A stretch of 64,000 nucleotides of DNA from Epiperipatus broadwayi (lineage: Eukaryota; Onychophora; Udeonychophora; Euonychophora; Peripatidae), in contig JAQFVV010000012.1 of NCBI GenBank assembly GCA_028023455.1, positions 6,172,499 through 6,236,498 of the forward strand. The letters run 5' to 3'. The notes beneath the pieces are model-generated. The model saw nothing but the letters and a program-made list of their open reading frames with translations. It was not told the DNA's origin and did no database searches. Positions 1-12,369 of the stretch are shown here, piece after piece (positions within the stretch are counted from its first letter, which is position 1; the number at the start of each line of letters is the position of its first letter). Both the position numbers and the translations under genes were made by a program.

Positions 1-2480
1 TAAACTTGTCTATTCAAAAAGTTACTACAATGAAATAATAGATAGTCATTGGACAAATTTTCCTATTCAAAATGTTAATAGAACAAAATATTAGATATTT
101 TAATTCCATGTTATTAAAATTAACATAAATTTAGGATTAGTTATCATCAAAAAAAGAAAAAAAAATTAAAACTCTAAATATTCATTGCCATTAAAAATTT
201 TAAAAAATAATTACTATTTGACAAAAATGATTCTATGTTTGTCAAGTAGAAAACTGTTTCAACTATATGATAATAAACTTTTTAAGAATTGCTTTTTTAA
301 AAAATAAATATGTTCAAAAACAATCTATTGATATCGTAGTTTTTTGTTTAAAAATAAGTCTTTTACAAAAATATTGCATCATAAGCTTTAATTTGTAAAT
401 AAATTATTGAAAATTATAATTTTTGTTTAGAATTCAATTATTTCACCTTGGGCTAAAACACTCAGCCAATAAGAAACTCTTATTTCTATTGACTTCCAGG
501 CCATTTACCTCATGACACTGTCATGTCAATAGGGTTCTTATCAATCATATAAAAGCTTTGTATAATGCAGTCATATTTTTAACACTAATATGTTAAAATT
601 GCAGCTGTGAGAAAAGGGAAACTAAACCATCACTATCTATACTATTGAGTTATAAGTAGGCTTAAAACATTATAAAGAAAATATAGTGATCGCAACACTA
701 TTGTAACATTTAAACCATTACTCTGCCTGAATGTACCACTTATTTTGTCTCAAACTGTGTTAAATATATATTTCAACTGAAATCCTAAAGGTTTATTAAA
801 TTCCTTGTTATAATTGATCGACATTGTCAATATTTAAATGAGAAGTTAAATACACACACATGCAATTTAATTACTTTAAAATATCTTTACAAAATCAAAT
901 TTTATCTTGCATTGTCAAAAAGCATACTTTTTATTTAAAAAAATTTCCAATTCTGTAATCTTTTAATCCGTGCTGTCTTCTTTTTGTTTTTTATGACATG
1001 ATTCAAAAACAATTACAATATAGGTTTTCCATGCATTTTTGTATAGCAAATTACAATTCTATTTTAAAACAAAGCAAAAATTTATATCCTACTAAAATTC
1101 TATGCAAAAAAAAGAAAATCATGCATGACTTTTCAATGTTAGTGCAATATTTGTTAAGTTATAAAGTCACAAACAAACAACCTTTCATATTTATATAGTA
1201 ATATAGATATAACCTGGCAAATTTTAGTTTAAAAATTACCATTTGTAATCTTTTTAGTGAAGAGACTAATTTGGTTTGCGAAATACAAAAAAATTATATT
1301 AAATTTAATGGAAATTATTTTGGGAAATAGAATACAAAAACTTCCTTAAAAATAATATATTTATAAATGAAGATTAATTATTATTATAGAGATAATAGCT
1401 TATTCTTAAACAGCACTCATCATTAAAAAAAGATTATGATCTAATTATTAAAAAAACATATATGATAAAAGTGTAAGTCTGTTTGATTTAAAATTTTACA
1501 TAATCTGATTTTAAATTGGTATAAACCAAATTAGTTTCTACCTTCAAAGGACAACTATATAAAGTTTATGATAAATTTAGAGAATTAATATTGTCAGTCA
1601 ATGAGACTACAATCTTATATGTCAGATATTTATGGATAAAATAGATAGCATCAGAAAAAGCATTATAAATCTGAAAAGATCTTAAGAGTTTTTTTTACAA
1701 ATTTAGAGTCCAAAGACAAAGTGGAGTTAGCAAAGTTATATAGAATAATTTTAAAACATTAGCATTATGGGAAAACCATAATAGTTTTGAAAGCCTAATA
1801 ATAATCTAAATTATATTATTTCCTTATATATTTTTTTCAAAATATGTGTAATAGTCACCTTAACAACTATATTAATAGACTAGTTAAAGTAAGAATAATG
1901 TTACATCAAACTCTATTTTTATATATACACATTGAAAAGGGCTTTCAAACTAAAGAGTATTGTTATTCTATTTTCATTTTACAATTGTACAAAATAGACA
2001 CTTGGAGATACTTTAAAACATTCTAAATGCAGAAAAAAACATTAATATATACAATAAAATAATAGCAAATATAATATATTGCTGAATATCCTATAATATT
2101 CAATTCTCTTATCCATTTATTAATTATATTTATCAGTAATCTTCCAAAAATAATGCAGATATTTTTCAAAAGCAAAAAAAAATATTTATCATTAATTATC
2201 TTTCACAGATTGATTGACAATTTGAAAATATATAAATTACCTGTTAGATTTATAATAGATTATTTGTTCTGAACTTTAACAAAATAGCATATGAGGGGGG
2301 GGAGGCTAAAATAATAGAATTGTTTTCTGGTAAGTGTGTTTCATGGCTTGCATGCTTCTGCTGTTAAATATCTCTTGCAGGGGCCCTTATGCATCAATCT
2401 ATCAAATTCATGTAATACACTTTTTTGTAAACTGCATTTCACATATTTGTCAATTTTTTATAATGGCTGAAAAGTTACAA
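1..2480. other. AT-rich non-coding stretch
   Basis: I see no gene here. The sequence is very AT-rich with homopolymer A and T runs and short chance open frames (for example 998-1198 and 1844-2026), neither of which has a recognisable domain or coding-like composition. A G-run lies near 2294-2303. It is consistent with intron or intergenic DNA. Confidence 0.7.
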
Positions 2481-2973
2481 TAATGTAAAATTCTATTTTC
2501 TTTTAGGGAAAATGGCAGGGAAAGCAGATGTAATGTTTGAAAGAGACTACAAGAGAACTGTTCTGGAGAAACACATGTTTACAAATAATCTAATGAAATT
2601 GTCAAATTCACCATGACCCAAAAAGCATGGTGAGTGAAGTCCAAAGTTAAGATAATACTGATATTTTTTTTAGTGATACAAATGGCATTTTTCTCTCAAC
2701 ATTAGTTTTTAATGGCCAGAAATTTTATCTACAACTGCTAAAATGTTTGCATGATGCAGTAAAATGTAAACATCCCACTTTGTGGCAAAGTGTGGAGTGC
2801 AAGCTTCACCACAATAATTCTTATGTAAGCAATCTTGAGTATGAAACAATTTTAATTAAATTCAACATGACTCAGCCTATCTATCAATCATATTTACTCA
2901 ATCTTTAACCGGATGACTTCTTTTTATTCTCTCAAATGAAAAAATGTCTCACCTTTTTTTTATGCTGACTTAG

Positions 2974-3066
2974 AGGTGGTGGGAAAAAATGATGTAAGCA
3001 CTAAAAGGCTTCAGTTTGTAAGTGTTTCTGGACTACTTCAAGAGATGAAAAACATGTTTAGACTGG
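2974..3066 (+). CDS. candidate internal exon, unknown gene
   Basis: A 93-bp segment is preceded by a pyrimidine-rich tract and an AG acceptor (ending at 2973) and followed by a strong GTAAGT donor at 3067. One frame is open throughout and would encode about 30 residues, starting VVGKNDVSTKRLQF and ending QEMKNMFRL. About 350 bp upstream (2506-2629) a second stretch has a TTTTCTTTTAG acceptor and a GTGAGT donor, with an open frame starting MAGKADVMFERDY, but it hits a stop before the donor. I do not recognise either peptide. These may be exons of an unknown gene, untranslated or lncRNA exons, or pseudo-exons; I favour caution. Confidence 0.25.
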
Positions 3067-3789
3067 TAAGTATTGTATTAAATGGACAGTCCTTTAAAGG
3101 AGATTAAATTTAGAACACTTAAAGATAAAAAAACAACTTTTTATTATAAAATTAAGGTTATTTTTGGGACCCCTCTCATAATTCATTGTTTAGCAACAAC
3201 TGTGGTCATTTTAACTTCTGAGAAAAAAGAGAGAGACCAAAAATAAAAGTTTATTTCACATCTTGCAGAATCTTTTAACTTTTTTTTCATAATGCTTATA
3301 AATTTGGATTGCATTCTATGTAGTGCTCAAAGACAAAGTTAATACAATTGAAAAAATATATAATTTATTAGAATTACCTGAGTTTAAAATTGTAAATGAT
3401 CATACATTGATTAATGAAAATAAATGTTAAAAAATAAATTAACAAACTTTAGTAGTATTTCACTGGATTTTCATTTTTCATACAGCATTTACAATTTTTT
3501 ATTATGATTATGAACATGGAAAATCAATATCATTTAGTAGTATATATATTTGACAACATAAAAACAACATGATATAAAAATTAAAGCAGCAATTTTTTAA
3601 GTAAAGAAAACATTTTATTAATAAATAGCATGAAAAATCAAGAATCCATAATATCACAGCAAAACTATTGAAAATAGTAAACTGATAATAGTGACATATC
3701 ACAGAAAGCACAATTATTATTTGTTTATTTAATTATATATCCTTTAAGATCATAAAATTGTATTATTATTAATGTTTGATTGTTATCTA

Positions 3790-3990
3790 TATTTGAAGTG
3801 GTTTAATGACATTAATGAGTAGGCACTAGATAGGGATTTTATGCACATGCCTTCTCGCATCCATTGATTGCTCTTGTTAACACAAGATGGCACTACTATA
3901 TGGAGAGTTTTGCTTTGTTTTGAATTGTTTAATAACAATTATGTGCTAGTATGAGATAGTGATCATGTGATGTTTAGTGGTTTACTGACA
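3790..3990 (+). repeat. partial copy of the hammerhead-associated repeat (no ribozyme)
   Basis: From the stretch GAGTAGGCACTAGATAGGG onward this matches the 3' portion of the repeats at 16.0-17.4 kb: 'TTTTATGCACA', 'CATCCATTGATT', then 'GGAGAGTTTTGC' and 'GATCATGTGATGTTTA'. It begins just downstream of where the hammerhead core would lie, so only the body of the element is left. Confidence 0.6.
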
Positions 3991-4119
3991 TTATGTATTA
4001 TTTTAGTCAAAGACAACTAAAAGTAAGTATTATTATGCACGCCCCTGAAAATGGTTTTGACTAAAAGAATATTTAACATTTACTTTGTCAACGCACATAA
4101 TATTTTAGCACAATTTATT

Positions 4120-4560
4120 ACACAAATATAGATTGTATTAGTGCAATTTTCACTACATCACTCTTACATAAGGTAGGGACTGATTTCTATCCAATTTTAA
4201 CATCTTGTGGAGGTGTGTAATCACAAACATATGACCAAAGACATATAAAAAAGATATATGATCCCCAAGATGCACTATTCATACTGAACCACCATTCATC
4301 AATTGGCCCAAATCACAATCTTCATACATATCTTTATCCTTGCTCAGTTTATATAGATAGCCAATTACTACGGTTTAATTAATAAGTGTCAAACTTACTG
4401 TCCTCACTGATTTGACACAAACCAGTTAATGAAGGTATATTAATAATTTTTATTAGTGATTCATTAAACCAGAGATTATCCACTTAATGAATAATATTTC
4501 TGTAGTATAATTTTCAATATGCTACTCTCACATAAGATAGGGACTGTTTTTCTGATCTAA
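4120..4560 (+). repeat. copies of the inverted-repeat element that carries the GATA array at 52 kb
   Basis: The segments 'TTTTCACTACATCACTCTTA', 'GACTGATTTCTATCCA', 'CATATGACCAAAGACAT' and 'GATATATGATCCCCAAGATG' match, in order, the left arm of the 51.75-52.77 kb element. Where that copy has the long GATA array, this copy has only TATATAGATAG near 4355. A second copy begins at about 4450 ('AGAGATTATCCA..GAATAATATTTCTGTAGT'). This looks like a pre-expansion state of the same transposable element. Confidence 0.6.
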
Positions 4561-5329
4561 TGAATGATTTATAAAAATTATTAAATTACTAAAGATTTTT
4601 TTTTTATATAAAATTATATTTTATATAGACTCTTTGGAAGGCTTATTTTGTCTCTCAAACTTTATACTCACTTGATATGGCATTTTTAAAAGTTATAATA
4701 ATCATCAATTTTAATAGCATACAAATATGAAACTTTTGATAAAAATGTCTTAATAAGTTTTTCAAATATAAAAATGTATATAAAAGGGTATAACAATATA
4801 TTTTAATAATCTTGATTATAAATTATTACTTGATTTTTGTAAAAGTATAATCAAGTTATCTTAGGTCAAAACATAATAAAATGTTAGATAACTTCATCTG
4901 ATTGGCTTGAATATATTGTAAATCAGTTCTTAGAAGAATTCTTATTTTATGACTTTCAAAATGGAAAAGACTTATTTTTATCAATGACAAATAGCAAAAA
5001 GAGAAAAACTATGCTGCAATATGATTTTCTTTGAAAAGCACTAAATATTATGTTATAATATAAATCACATCCACATAACATATTTTCAACATTATAGTAA
5101 ATTCATATAAGCAAATTTTTAATCACATGCCTTTTATATTTTTTATATAGTGTGATATTCTCATGCTAATGTATATTATAATTGTACTCATTTGTAAATC
5201 TCATATACAAAGATATATTTTTAAGATTAAAAAGTAAATTATATCTGTAATACTTTTTTTAAAATTTTGTATGGAATCAATATATATCATTGTTTCTCAT
5301 GTGTTACATTTGGGAATAACTTTATTATA

Positions 5330-5430
5330 TGTAGAAGCTATGTATTTTTAAAGAATAATATTATTTATTATTGGATATTCTCTAGTCTAATGAATGACTA
5401 ATAATAATTATTACTATGTATTTATATTTT
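5330..5430 (-). repeat. end fragment of the GATA-array element, reverse orientation
   Basis: 'GGATATTCTCTAGTCTAATG' followed by 'AATGACTAATAATAATTATT' is the reverse complement of the terminal region seen at 51,740-51,790 ('ATTAGTCATTCATTAGACTA', then 'GAGATTATCCA'). No ribozyme or coding sequence is present. Confidence 0.45.
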
Positions 5431-5656
5431 CTATAAAATATCTCAAGAATTAAATACTTCTGGTAGAATTGAGTTTTCTATATAACTTCTCAGTAAAGGA
5501 TTTGATTATCACGGATAATTAAAAAGTTGAAGTTGAAATGATTATTAGCTCATAGTGATGAGTCAGATATAGATCAATCACATCATTTTTTTGAAAAACA
5601 TGTGTTAAAATAAGAAGCAAAGAGAGTGGAAAATGAACTGATTTCTGGTATTTCTT

Positions 5657-5866
5657 TTGATGTTAAGTTCAGCCCAAGCAAAACTCACCAGATGTAAAGA
5701 CTGTACAAAAGTACTGCAAAATGATGCAGTTATTCAGTTTCTTGCGGTCAATATGGATCATCAAAATTTTTCTAAAACTCCAGATGAAGTTAAACCATTA
5801 ACAGAGGAAATAAAGAAAGCTCTATGTTTTAGAAGAAAAATTAAGCAATATGTAAAACTACCCTAG
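5657..5866 (+). CDS. unrecognised 69-codon open frame beside a repeat
   Basis: The predicted peptide begins MMLSSAQAKLTRCKDCTKV and continues through a charged segment (TPDEVKPLTEEIKKALCF). Its composition looks more coding-like than most frames here: balanced residues, a CxxC pair and an amphipathic C-terminus. I recognise no family. It ends directly at the hammerhead-relic repeat at about 5.86 kb, so it could be a transposon fragment, a degraded exon or chance. No clear splice sites decide the question. Confidence 0.2.
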   Translation: MMLSSAQAKLTRCKDCTKVLQNDAVIQFLAVNMDHQNFSKTPDEVKPLTEEIKKALCFRRKIKQYVKLP

Positions 5867-6045
5867 TGCCTCTCTAAGGAATGCCAAAGTACGAAACCAT
5901 TGATCAGAGGTTGGGGGGAGGGGGGAGGTCCTGACAGAGATATTTTAAATGCTTTCTCTGGCTAAGCATTTATCACAAAGCTTGTTGAGCAATTAGCAAT
6001 GCTCATTGTTTATATCTTAATAGCTTTGTCTTATAAACAAGTCAG
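5862..6045 (+). repeat. degraded hammerhead-family element
   Basis: This shares long stretches with 29,105-29,265, including 'GAGGTCCTGACAGAGATATT', 'TTAAATGCTTTCTCTGGCTA' and 'GCATTTATCACAAAGCTTG'. Its start, CCTCT-CTAAGGA-(12 nt)-GAAAC...GATC-AGAGG, resembles a hammerhead core in which position 5 has changed from G to A; the CCTCT/AGAGG pairing that would form stem I is kept. I treat it as a decayed, non-functional relative of the ribozymes at 16, 28 and 57 kb. Confidence 0.45.
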
Positions 6046-6079
6046 TTGATGAAGTGATCAATAAAAGAAAAAACAAAAG

Positions 6080-7200
6080 AAAAATGGCCAAATTGAGAGA
6101 GTATATAGCAAATAGAAAGAGATAAAAAAAAAACTAAAGTAGAGAAATTTGGCATGGAGAATACTAAAGATCTAAAATCTGAACAAATAATAGCTTTTTC
6201 CCCTTAGATTAAAAGACTGTGTGGCGTTTTTTGCTATTCTTTAGATTTAATAAGTAATATAGAAAAAGAGAACATATAAATCAATAAAATGTTTAATATA
6301 TGCAAATCAGTTGTTTATTACTTTCTAAAAATTGAGATATATACTGTTAATTGAAAAAAATCTACAAAAAAGTTTTTATTTGAATTTAGAATATGCACAA
6401 ATTGTTGGGGAAAAAAGATAAAGGTTTAAACCATACGTATTTGTACTATAGGTCTGTGACTCCTCTACTGAAAAGGCTGTAATCTTTTTAAACCATTGCT
6501 TCTCTGAAGGTTTGTGATGATGAGATTTTAGTAGTAATTCTATGTTGGATTATTCTCATCATCTAATATTAAATATTGAATGTCTTGAGAAAAACATTAA
6601 ACTTTATTTCAACTTTCCATATACATTTAACTATATCTCATAGGTTAGTATGCAAACATGATGTTTCAAATGGCATTATTCTCCTCTCTTATATGTTGTG
6701 GCTCTACCAGTGATATTGCTATCATGAAAATTGAACTTGTATCTTTAGATTAATGGATATTGAATTTAATTTAACATTCTAACCAAACTGATCTATTCTT
6801 CAAAGGCAACAGGTCCTCCTGATTTTGCCACTTTTTCCTAAGAGCAAGGTTGATTTGTGGTTTCCAGACATTATGTATTATGGCACTAGGTTGAACTATT
6901 GGAATATTAGCCATTATCACATGAGCAATTCCAATGCACAATTATTACTATTTTAAAATTATATTTATATTTTATGTGTAACACCCAATACTCATTTGAT
7001 TAAAGTAGATTACCTTAGGATTTTTACCTTCCAATTAAAAATAGTTAGATACCTATTGACATCAAAAAATATTTGATTACTTTCTTTTTGAATTGCAGAT
7101 ATGAGAAAATTTTAAAAGATTATTACCTAACTAAAACAATTTCCAAACTCTATGAATCCAGCTATGAAAGAGGGGAGGTGGGGAGCAGGTGCATATACTA
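6080..7200. other. AT-rich stretch without a recognisable gene
   Basis: No gene, RNA or clear repeat is recognised. A purine-rich GGGGAGGTGGGGAGCAGG stretch near 7171-7190 precedes the CpG-dense block that follows. Confidence 0.6.
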
Positions 7201-7214
7201 ACCACATTATCATG

Positions 7215-9260
7215 AAATTAACTGATGATATATATTATAACGATCGAAATGAAAGTGAAGATCGAATCTAACCGCAAAAACAATATCTACAACTACCAGG
7301 GCGCCATCTAGGCATTTGAGTCTAGAAAAATTTATAAAGTAGGCAGATACGCGCTGTTAAGATTCCACTTTATTTAAATATTCCGATCGTTAGCCCAAGT
7401 CACTAGCTCAGCGGAGACGCAGAGATAAAAATCTATAAATTTTATATCTTAAATATAAAAGAATAAAAGCCACTGCCAGAAATTAACACATAAAAATATT
7501 TATTTACGCACATATAAAATAACATTTAATTTTGAGGAATAAGTTTAACCTTTAGATTTTTATATTAATCTTTTAATTTTACATTTAACTAAGTTTCAAT
7601 GAGTTTAATACTTTATTTAGATAGTCAAGTATGAATAGACTACATAGATCTGCATTTGAAAAGAAAATATTCTTCCCTGATTTAACCTTAGGCAACAAAT
7701 TTCGCAATCAACTGGCGCCAATCCATCTGATACATTCATGTATTCAATGTAGCATGATACGACAACACAAAATACTATACTGTCAGGAAAGTACATCTGA
7801 ACAGTAAGAATTAGAGAAGACATTGACTCTCCACCAACAGGAATGTGACATCTGTTGGCAAGTAGAACAATAAACAAAAAACTCCATAGGAATGGACTGC
7901 GGTCTTCTGCCAACTTACAAACCCATTCATAGGCAAACAGAAGATGTGTGGTGTATATATGCAATCCTGCCCGAAGCGGATCTCATACTACATCTACTAA
8001 TTACACAAATATATCCAATCCATTGAACCAATTCAACTACGAAATGAATAACCTAAGATTACCCTCCCTTAATATAACTTTACAAACTATATAGCCATTC
8101 ACGCCCGACTTAAATTTAACATTTAGATACGTTCGCACAAATGAATTTTATAAAATTTGTTTTATAATGTTGAGTATAGATCAGCTGCACAGATTCCACG
8201 GTCAAAAACATCCCAAATTAAACACAACCGACCAAAATACAAAGTCATCGATAAGCGTCACTTGCATAGGGAATATACAAATCCCATTAGCATTCATCAT
8301 AAGATGCTTGCTCTGATATCGTTGACCCATATATTCTAATCGAATGTGAAAACCACAACATAATCTACCGCTAACGAATCTATGCAACGTCTATACCCAA
8401 CTTAAATGTAATGCATTTAATAATTTCTACAATAAATATTACTACAAATAAAAATAATAAAATGGAAATGATTTTAGCAAAACTTAACTATATAAATTTA
8501 AACAATCAATTATTAATTTGAAAATCAAATAAGAGTTCATTTTAAAATTTAAATTAGCTGAATCTTTAAAAAAAAAAAATCAATGACGAAAGTTCTTAAT
8601 TACTTTTTTTTGGTTGTTGTTAATTTGTAAAGTTCATAGCTCACGGTAGAAGAGTCCAGGTTTCTGCTTTTAATTCCCGCGATGCCTCCATTGGAAGATA
8701 ATGTTCTGGAGATGGCAATAGCTGGTTCAAGGTATCACAGTCTTTTCATTTTTCCTTTTTAAATAGAGAGTGTGGTATGTGCATCCTACCACCTCTCAAA
8801 CACACAACGCTGGAACTCCGAAAAAACTGTATTTCCCTTTTTATATTATCCACACGGATTCAATTAACAAAACGTCACTAATCCATCACTTTCGTTAGGG
8901 TCCGAGCCAAGGCTTAGTGCTTCCATTGGTCAAGCTAATTTCTCTTTATTTTCTTATCTATCTTTCATCAGATCATTTTAATCATACAAGAGCCCAAGGC
9001 TAGCTTGGTTTTCGATAATTCATAAACAATCATTTCCATTTACAGATTACATTAATTAATACCTGTTTTTATTTTTAAATCTTGTACTTTTTTTTTTTTA
9101 TAAAAAAAGTACGTTCAAATACTTATTTGTTTTTTTTTTTAAAAATATTTTTAAGGTTTGGCATCTGTGCGAATGTATATACGTTTAACAAACATTTTAA
9201 TTTTAGCGTTTAGTTTTTTACTTTTATTTGCGAACTTTTAAGTTTTTATTTTAAATTAAT
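7215..9260. promoter_or_regulatory. CpG-dense block, candidate promoter/5' region
   Basis: CpG dinucleotides are frequent here, about 50 in 2 kb by hand count, against a few per kb in the preceding 7 kb. CpG depletion elsewhere suggests germline methylation, so a block that keeps CpG is expected to be unmethylated, as at promoters. A CCATTGG motif (CCAAT-box-like) occurs at about 8691 and again at about 8923. The open frame at 7617-7964 (-) encodes a hydrophobic peptide with no recognised domain, and I do not call it a gene. Alternatives are a recent insertion of foreign or transposon DNA that has not yet lost CpG. Confidence 0.45.
8682..8732 (+). CDS. candidate first coding exon (about 17 codons)
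   Basis: An ATG at 8682 opens a frame reading MPPLEDNVLEMAIAGSR, followed by AG|GTATCA, an acceptable donor, at about 8733. The ATG is preceded by CCCGCG and lies inside the CpG-dense block, as expected for a 5'-most exon. If real, the exon would end partway through a codon (phase 2). The downstream exon is not identified in this window. The family is not recognised. A short frame next to a moderate donor can occur by chance. Confidence 0.3.
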
Positions 9261-11150
9261 GTAACGACATATTTATATATCGTTACAATATATATATATA
9301 TTAATAATTAGTATGAGAAAACTTTATTTACAGATTAACAAATCAAATTATTAAACAATTACAACTATCAATAATCACTAAAAGAACTTTTTATTCAATG
9401 TTTACAGATATATAAATTTACCCAACAAAAAAAAAAGATACTTTGTTCGGAATATAATAATACAAGTTATTGATTTAAAAATCTAGACATAGTTAAAAAC
9501 TTTTTTTTTAAAAAAAAAAAGAGGCCTTGATGATAAATTGCTGCCATTAAAATCTTATTGGAAAATAACCTGCTAACATTGAAGAAGAAATTAAATCCTG
9601 CTCTTAACATCATTAATCAATAATTGGACCAGTTATAAAATATTTCAGAAATTTGTTATTTGGATCAATCAGAGATTTTAATATATAGATAGTTAAAGTA
9701 GATATAATAATATATTAAACACAAATTAATAACGAATAAGAATGAATTTGATGGCAATTTAAAATATTATTAATTAACATATATTACTATATAATTTTTT
9801 ATTTTATAAAAAAAATGAAGTAATAATATAACAACTGAAAAAAATCTTGCAACTTTAAATTTACCTTGAATTCAGATCACCCTATAATATTACATGAAAA
9901 GAAAAAAGAATGAAGCAATTTTTATAAACCACTTTAAAGATTATATAACAAATAGACAATCGCTAATGTTGATATACATAGGTGTTGGAAAATCACGTGA
10001 TATTTGCTTATGAGTCTGCGTAAATTCCATTGATAATGAGTACTTCTGTTTAATTTATATATTATTTCCATTTATTATTTTCAGTTATTATAATTTAAAA
10101 CAGTTTAATATAATACCACATGTGAATGTGTACACGAGTATGAAATCATGTTCTTTATTCTTTGTATAGATAATTTTATTAACACAAAAAATGTTTAATC
10201 AGGAAGACAGTTGTCTAAAATGTTGTGAACTTAAACGAGGGGATAGGATGGATTGTTTACTTGTTTTATTCTATTCAAATTTGATTAAAAGGAAGTGAAT
10301 CATAAATGGTAGAAAGGATGGCTAGGCATTAATATATATGATGATCAAATGTGCTACAATTATTTGACTCATTTACCTACTGATTCTATCTTCATATTTA
10401 TTATTAATTTTAAATTTTACTTTTAGTCTAGCTTTTGATATTTTCAAAATTCTAGATGAAGTATAATATTGATGAAAAAAAAAAAAAATATATTGTAAAG
10501 AAACTGTTTGTTAATTTTGAGTTATCATGTAATACAAATATCTTCTTATGAGAATTTTTTTTCCCTCTCACTATAAATCATGCGCCTAGTCATATATATC
10601 TTTTAAAAGAAATATTCATCATCACAATTTTCCTCATCTATTCCATGAATTTCTATTACTTGTTTTTCTTTTTTAAAAGTCATCAATATTTTAAAAAGTT
10701 TTTTTCTTCTATGTTTCTTTTATTTTCCATAATCTCATTCAACACATTCTTTATACACTCTCTACTTTTCAATCCAATCAAAATTTTCTTCTTATATTTT
10801 CCTAATATCTCCTTCAGTTTTCTTTGATCACGAAAAATATAAATTTAAATTTGATTTTGAAAATGTAAAAATTCTTCATGAAAAGAGAAACCATAGTAAA
10901 AGAAAAATTAAAGAGGCAATTTTTATAAACAGGAATAAAATGCATTTAATAAATCGACAAGCTGCTAACATTAAAATACGAGATTCGTGGAATTTGAATT
11001 GATGACGTTTGCTTCCGCTTTTGTGTTTGAATTTAATGGCAGTTGAGGCAGGTTTAAGAAATTAACCAAAAGTACTTCTGTGGATTTAAGGATTGTTTGT
11101 AATAGTTTGTAAACTGTTAAATTTATTATTTCAATTATAATTACAATTTT
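9261..11150. other. AT-rich non-coding stretch
   Basis: This holds A/T homopolymers, including a T9/A10 run pair near 9500, and AT microsatellite at 9288-9300. The 10,645-10,827 frame is low-complexity Phe/Ser-rich and not a gene. A small CpG-containing patch lies at 10,955-11,020. No gene is recognised. Confidence 0.6.
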
Positions 11151-11189
11151 GTTTTAATTAACAGACATTTTATTTATTTCATATATATA

Positions 11190-11720
11190 AATGAAATATT
11201 ATTTGGGTACATCCATGTATAATATATATATATATATCAATGTTTTAATCAGGTCAGACTGGTCATCAACTGGATAATAAATATAAAATAACTAGAGATG
11301 CTGTAAACACTGATGTATAACAATAATGAACATTCTATTAATAGAAAATAGAGATAATAATTATGAGAACTTATTTAGATTAATGAATTTTTTAAAAAAA
11401 AAAATCCAAATAGAAATAATTTGCATCTATCATCATGTTTGCTCATACAATGGCCTTCTAAAGATCTCAATGACTTTTTAGATCTGACGTTATTGGAGTG
11501 TCTCATCTGGATAATATTTTCATATTTAAAAAATCAATACTATGACTTTTATTTATAGTATGAAGAGATAGTGCTGATGATGGTGAGTATTTTCACCTGC
11601 ATTAATATGTTCAACTTTTTTAGAATTGATGTGATGATTACACATACCTATATAAGAAGCTTTACAAATGTTACATAAATTTCATAAACTCCATTTGCTT
11701 TAAGAGAGATTGAGTCTTTA
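11190..11720 (-). pseudogene. Penelope-like element 3' end, inverted copy (left arm)
   Basis: This arm is the diverged reverse complement of 11,830-12,340. Matching pairs include 'GTCATCAACTGGATAATAA' against 'TTACTCAGTTGATGACCAG', and 'AGATAGTGCTGATGATG' against 'CATCATCAGCACTATCT'. Read on the minus strand it carries the same degraded GIY-YIG endonuclease tail as the right arm, with several frame disruptions. Penelope-like elements are retroelements often found as partial, mutually inverted copies. No RT domain remains in this arm. Confidence 0.6.
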
Positions 11721-11824
11721 GGTTTGGTTATAATGCTATTAATTTTTTGATAAGTTGTATATGTTGTCTTTATATCATAATATCTTAGAATATGTCCAAT
11801 ATACTTAAAGATGCAATCCTTCTT

Positions 11825-12340
11825 GAAGTATATAGAGTTTATAAAATTTCATGTAACATTTGTAAAGCTTCCTATATAGGTATGAATAATCATATCACAT
11901 CAATTCTAGAAGAGATGAACTTATCAATACAATTTTAAAAAGACTCATCATCATCAGCACTATCTCTCCATGCTATAGATACAGATCATAGTACTGATTT
12001 TTCTAATATGAAAATACTATCCAGATGTGATACTCTCTAACAATGTCAGATCTGAGAAACCATTGAGATCTTTAAAACACCAGATTTTATCAGCAAACAT
12101 TATGATATATGCAATTTACCTTCTATTTGGATTTTTTTTTAAAAAAACACATTATTCTAAATAATTTCTCATAATTATTATTTCTATTTTCTATCAATAG
12201 AACATTCATTGTTGTTATACACCAGTGTTTACAGGACCTCTATAATCATTTTATAATATTTGTTACTCAGTTGATGACCAGTGTGATTTTGTCAAAATGT
12301 TGGTTTGTATATATTTTTTCAATAAATTAAACATGGATAT
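11825..12340 (+). pseudogene. Penelope-like element 3' end with GIY-YIG endonuclease remnant (right arm)
   Basis: From 11,825 the frame reads EVYRVYKISCNICKASYIGM, the N-terminal part of the GIY-YIG nuclease fused to the C-terminus of Penelope-like reverse transcriptases (pattern YK-C-x2-C-x2-SYIG). After a frameshift the downstream conserved block appears as DHSTDFSNMKILSRCDTL. The region ends with a TTGATGACC...AAAATGTTGG motif and CAATAAA near 12,322, typical of the 3' tails of these elements. The RT domain is missing and frames are broken, so it is inactive. Confidence 0.7.
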
Positions 12341-12369
12341 ATCTGAATATTTCATTTATATCTGTAACC

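Noticed and set aside
7617-7964. 115-codon minus-strand frame with hydrophobic segments
   Set aside because: No recognisable family, no splice context and no homologous neighbour; kept only as part of the CpG-dense block.
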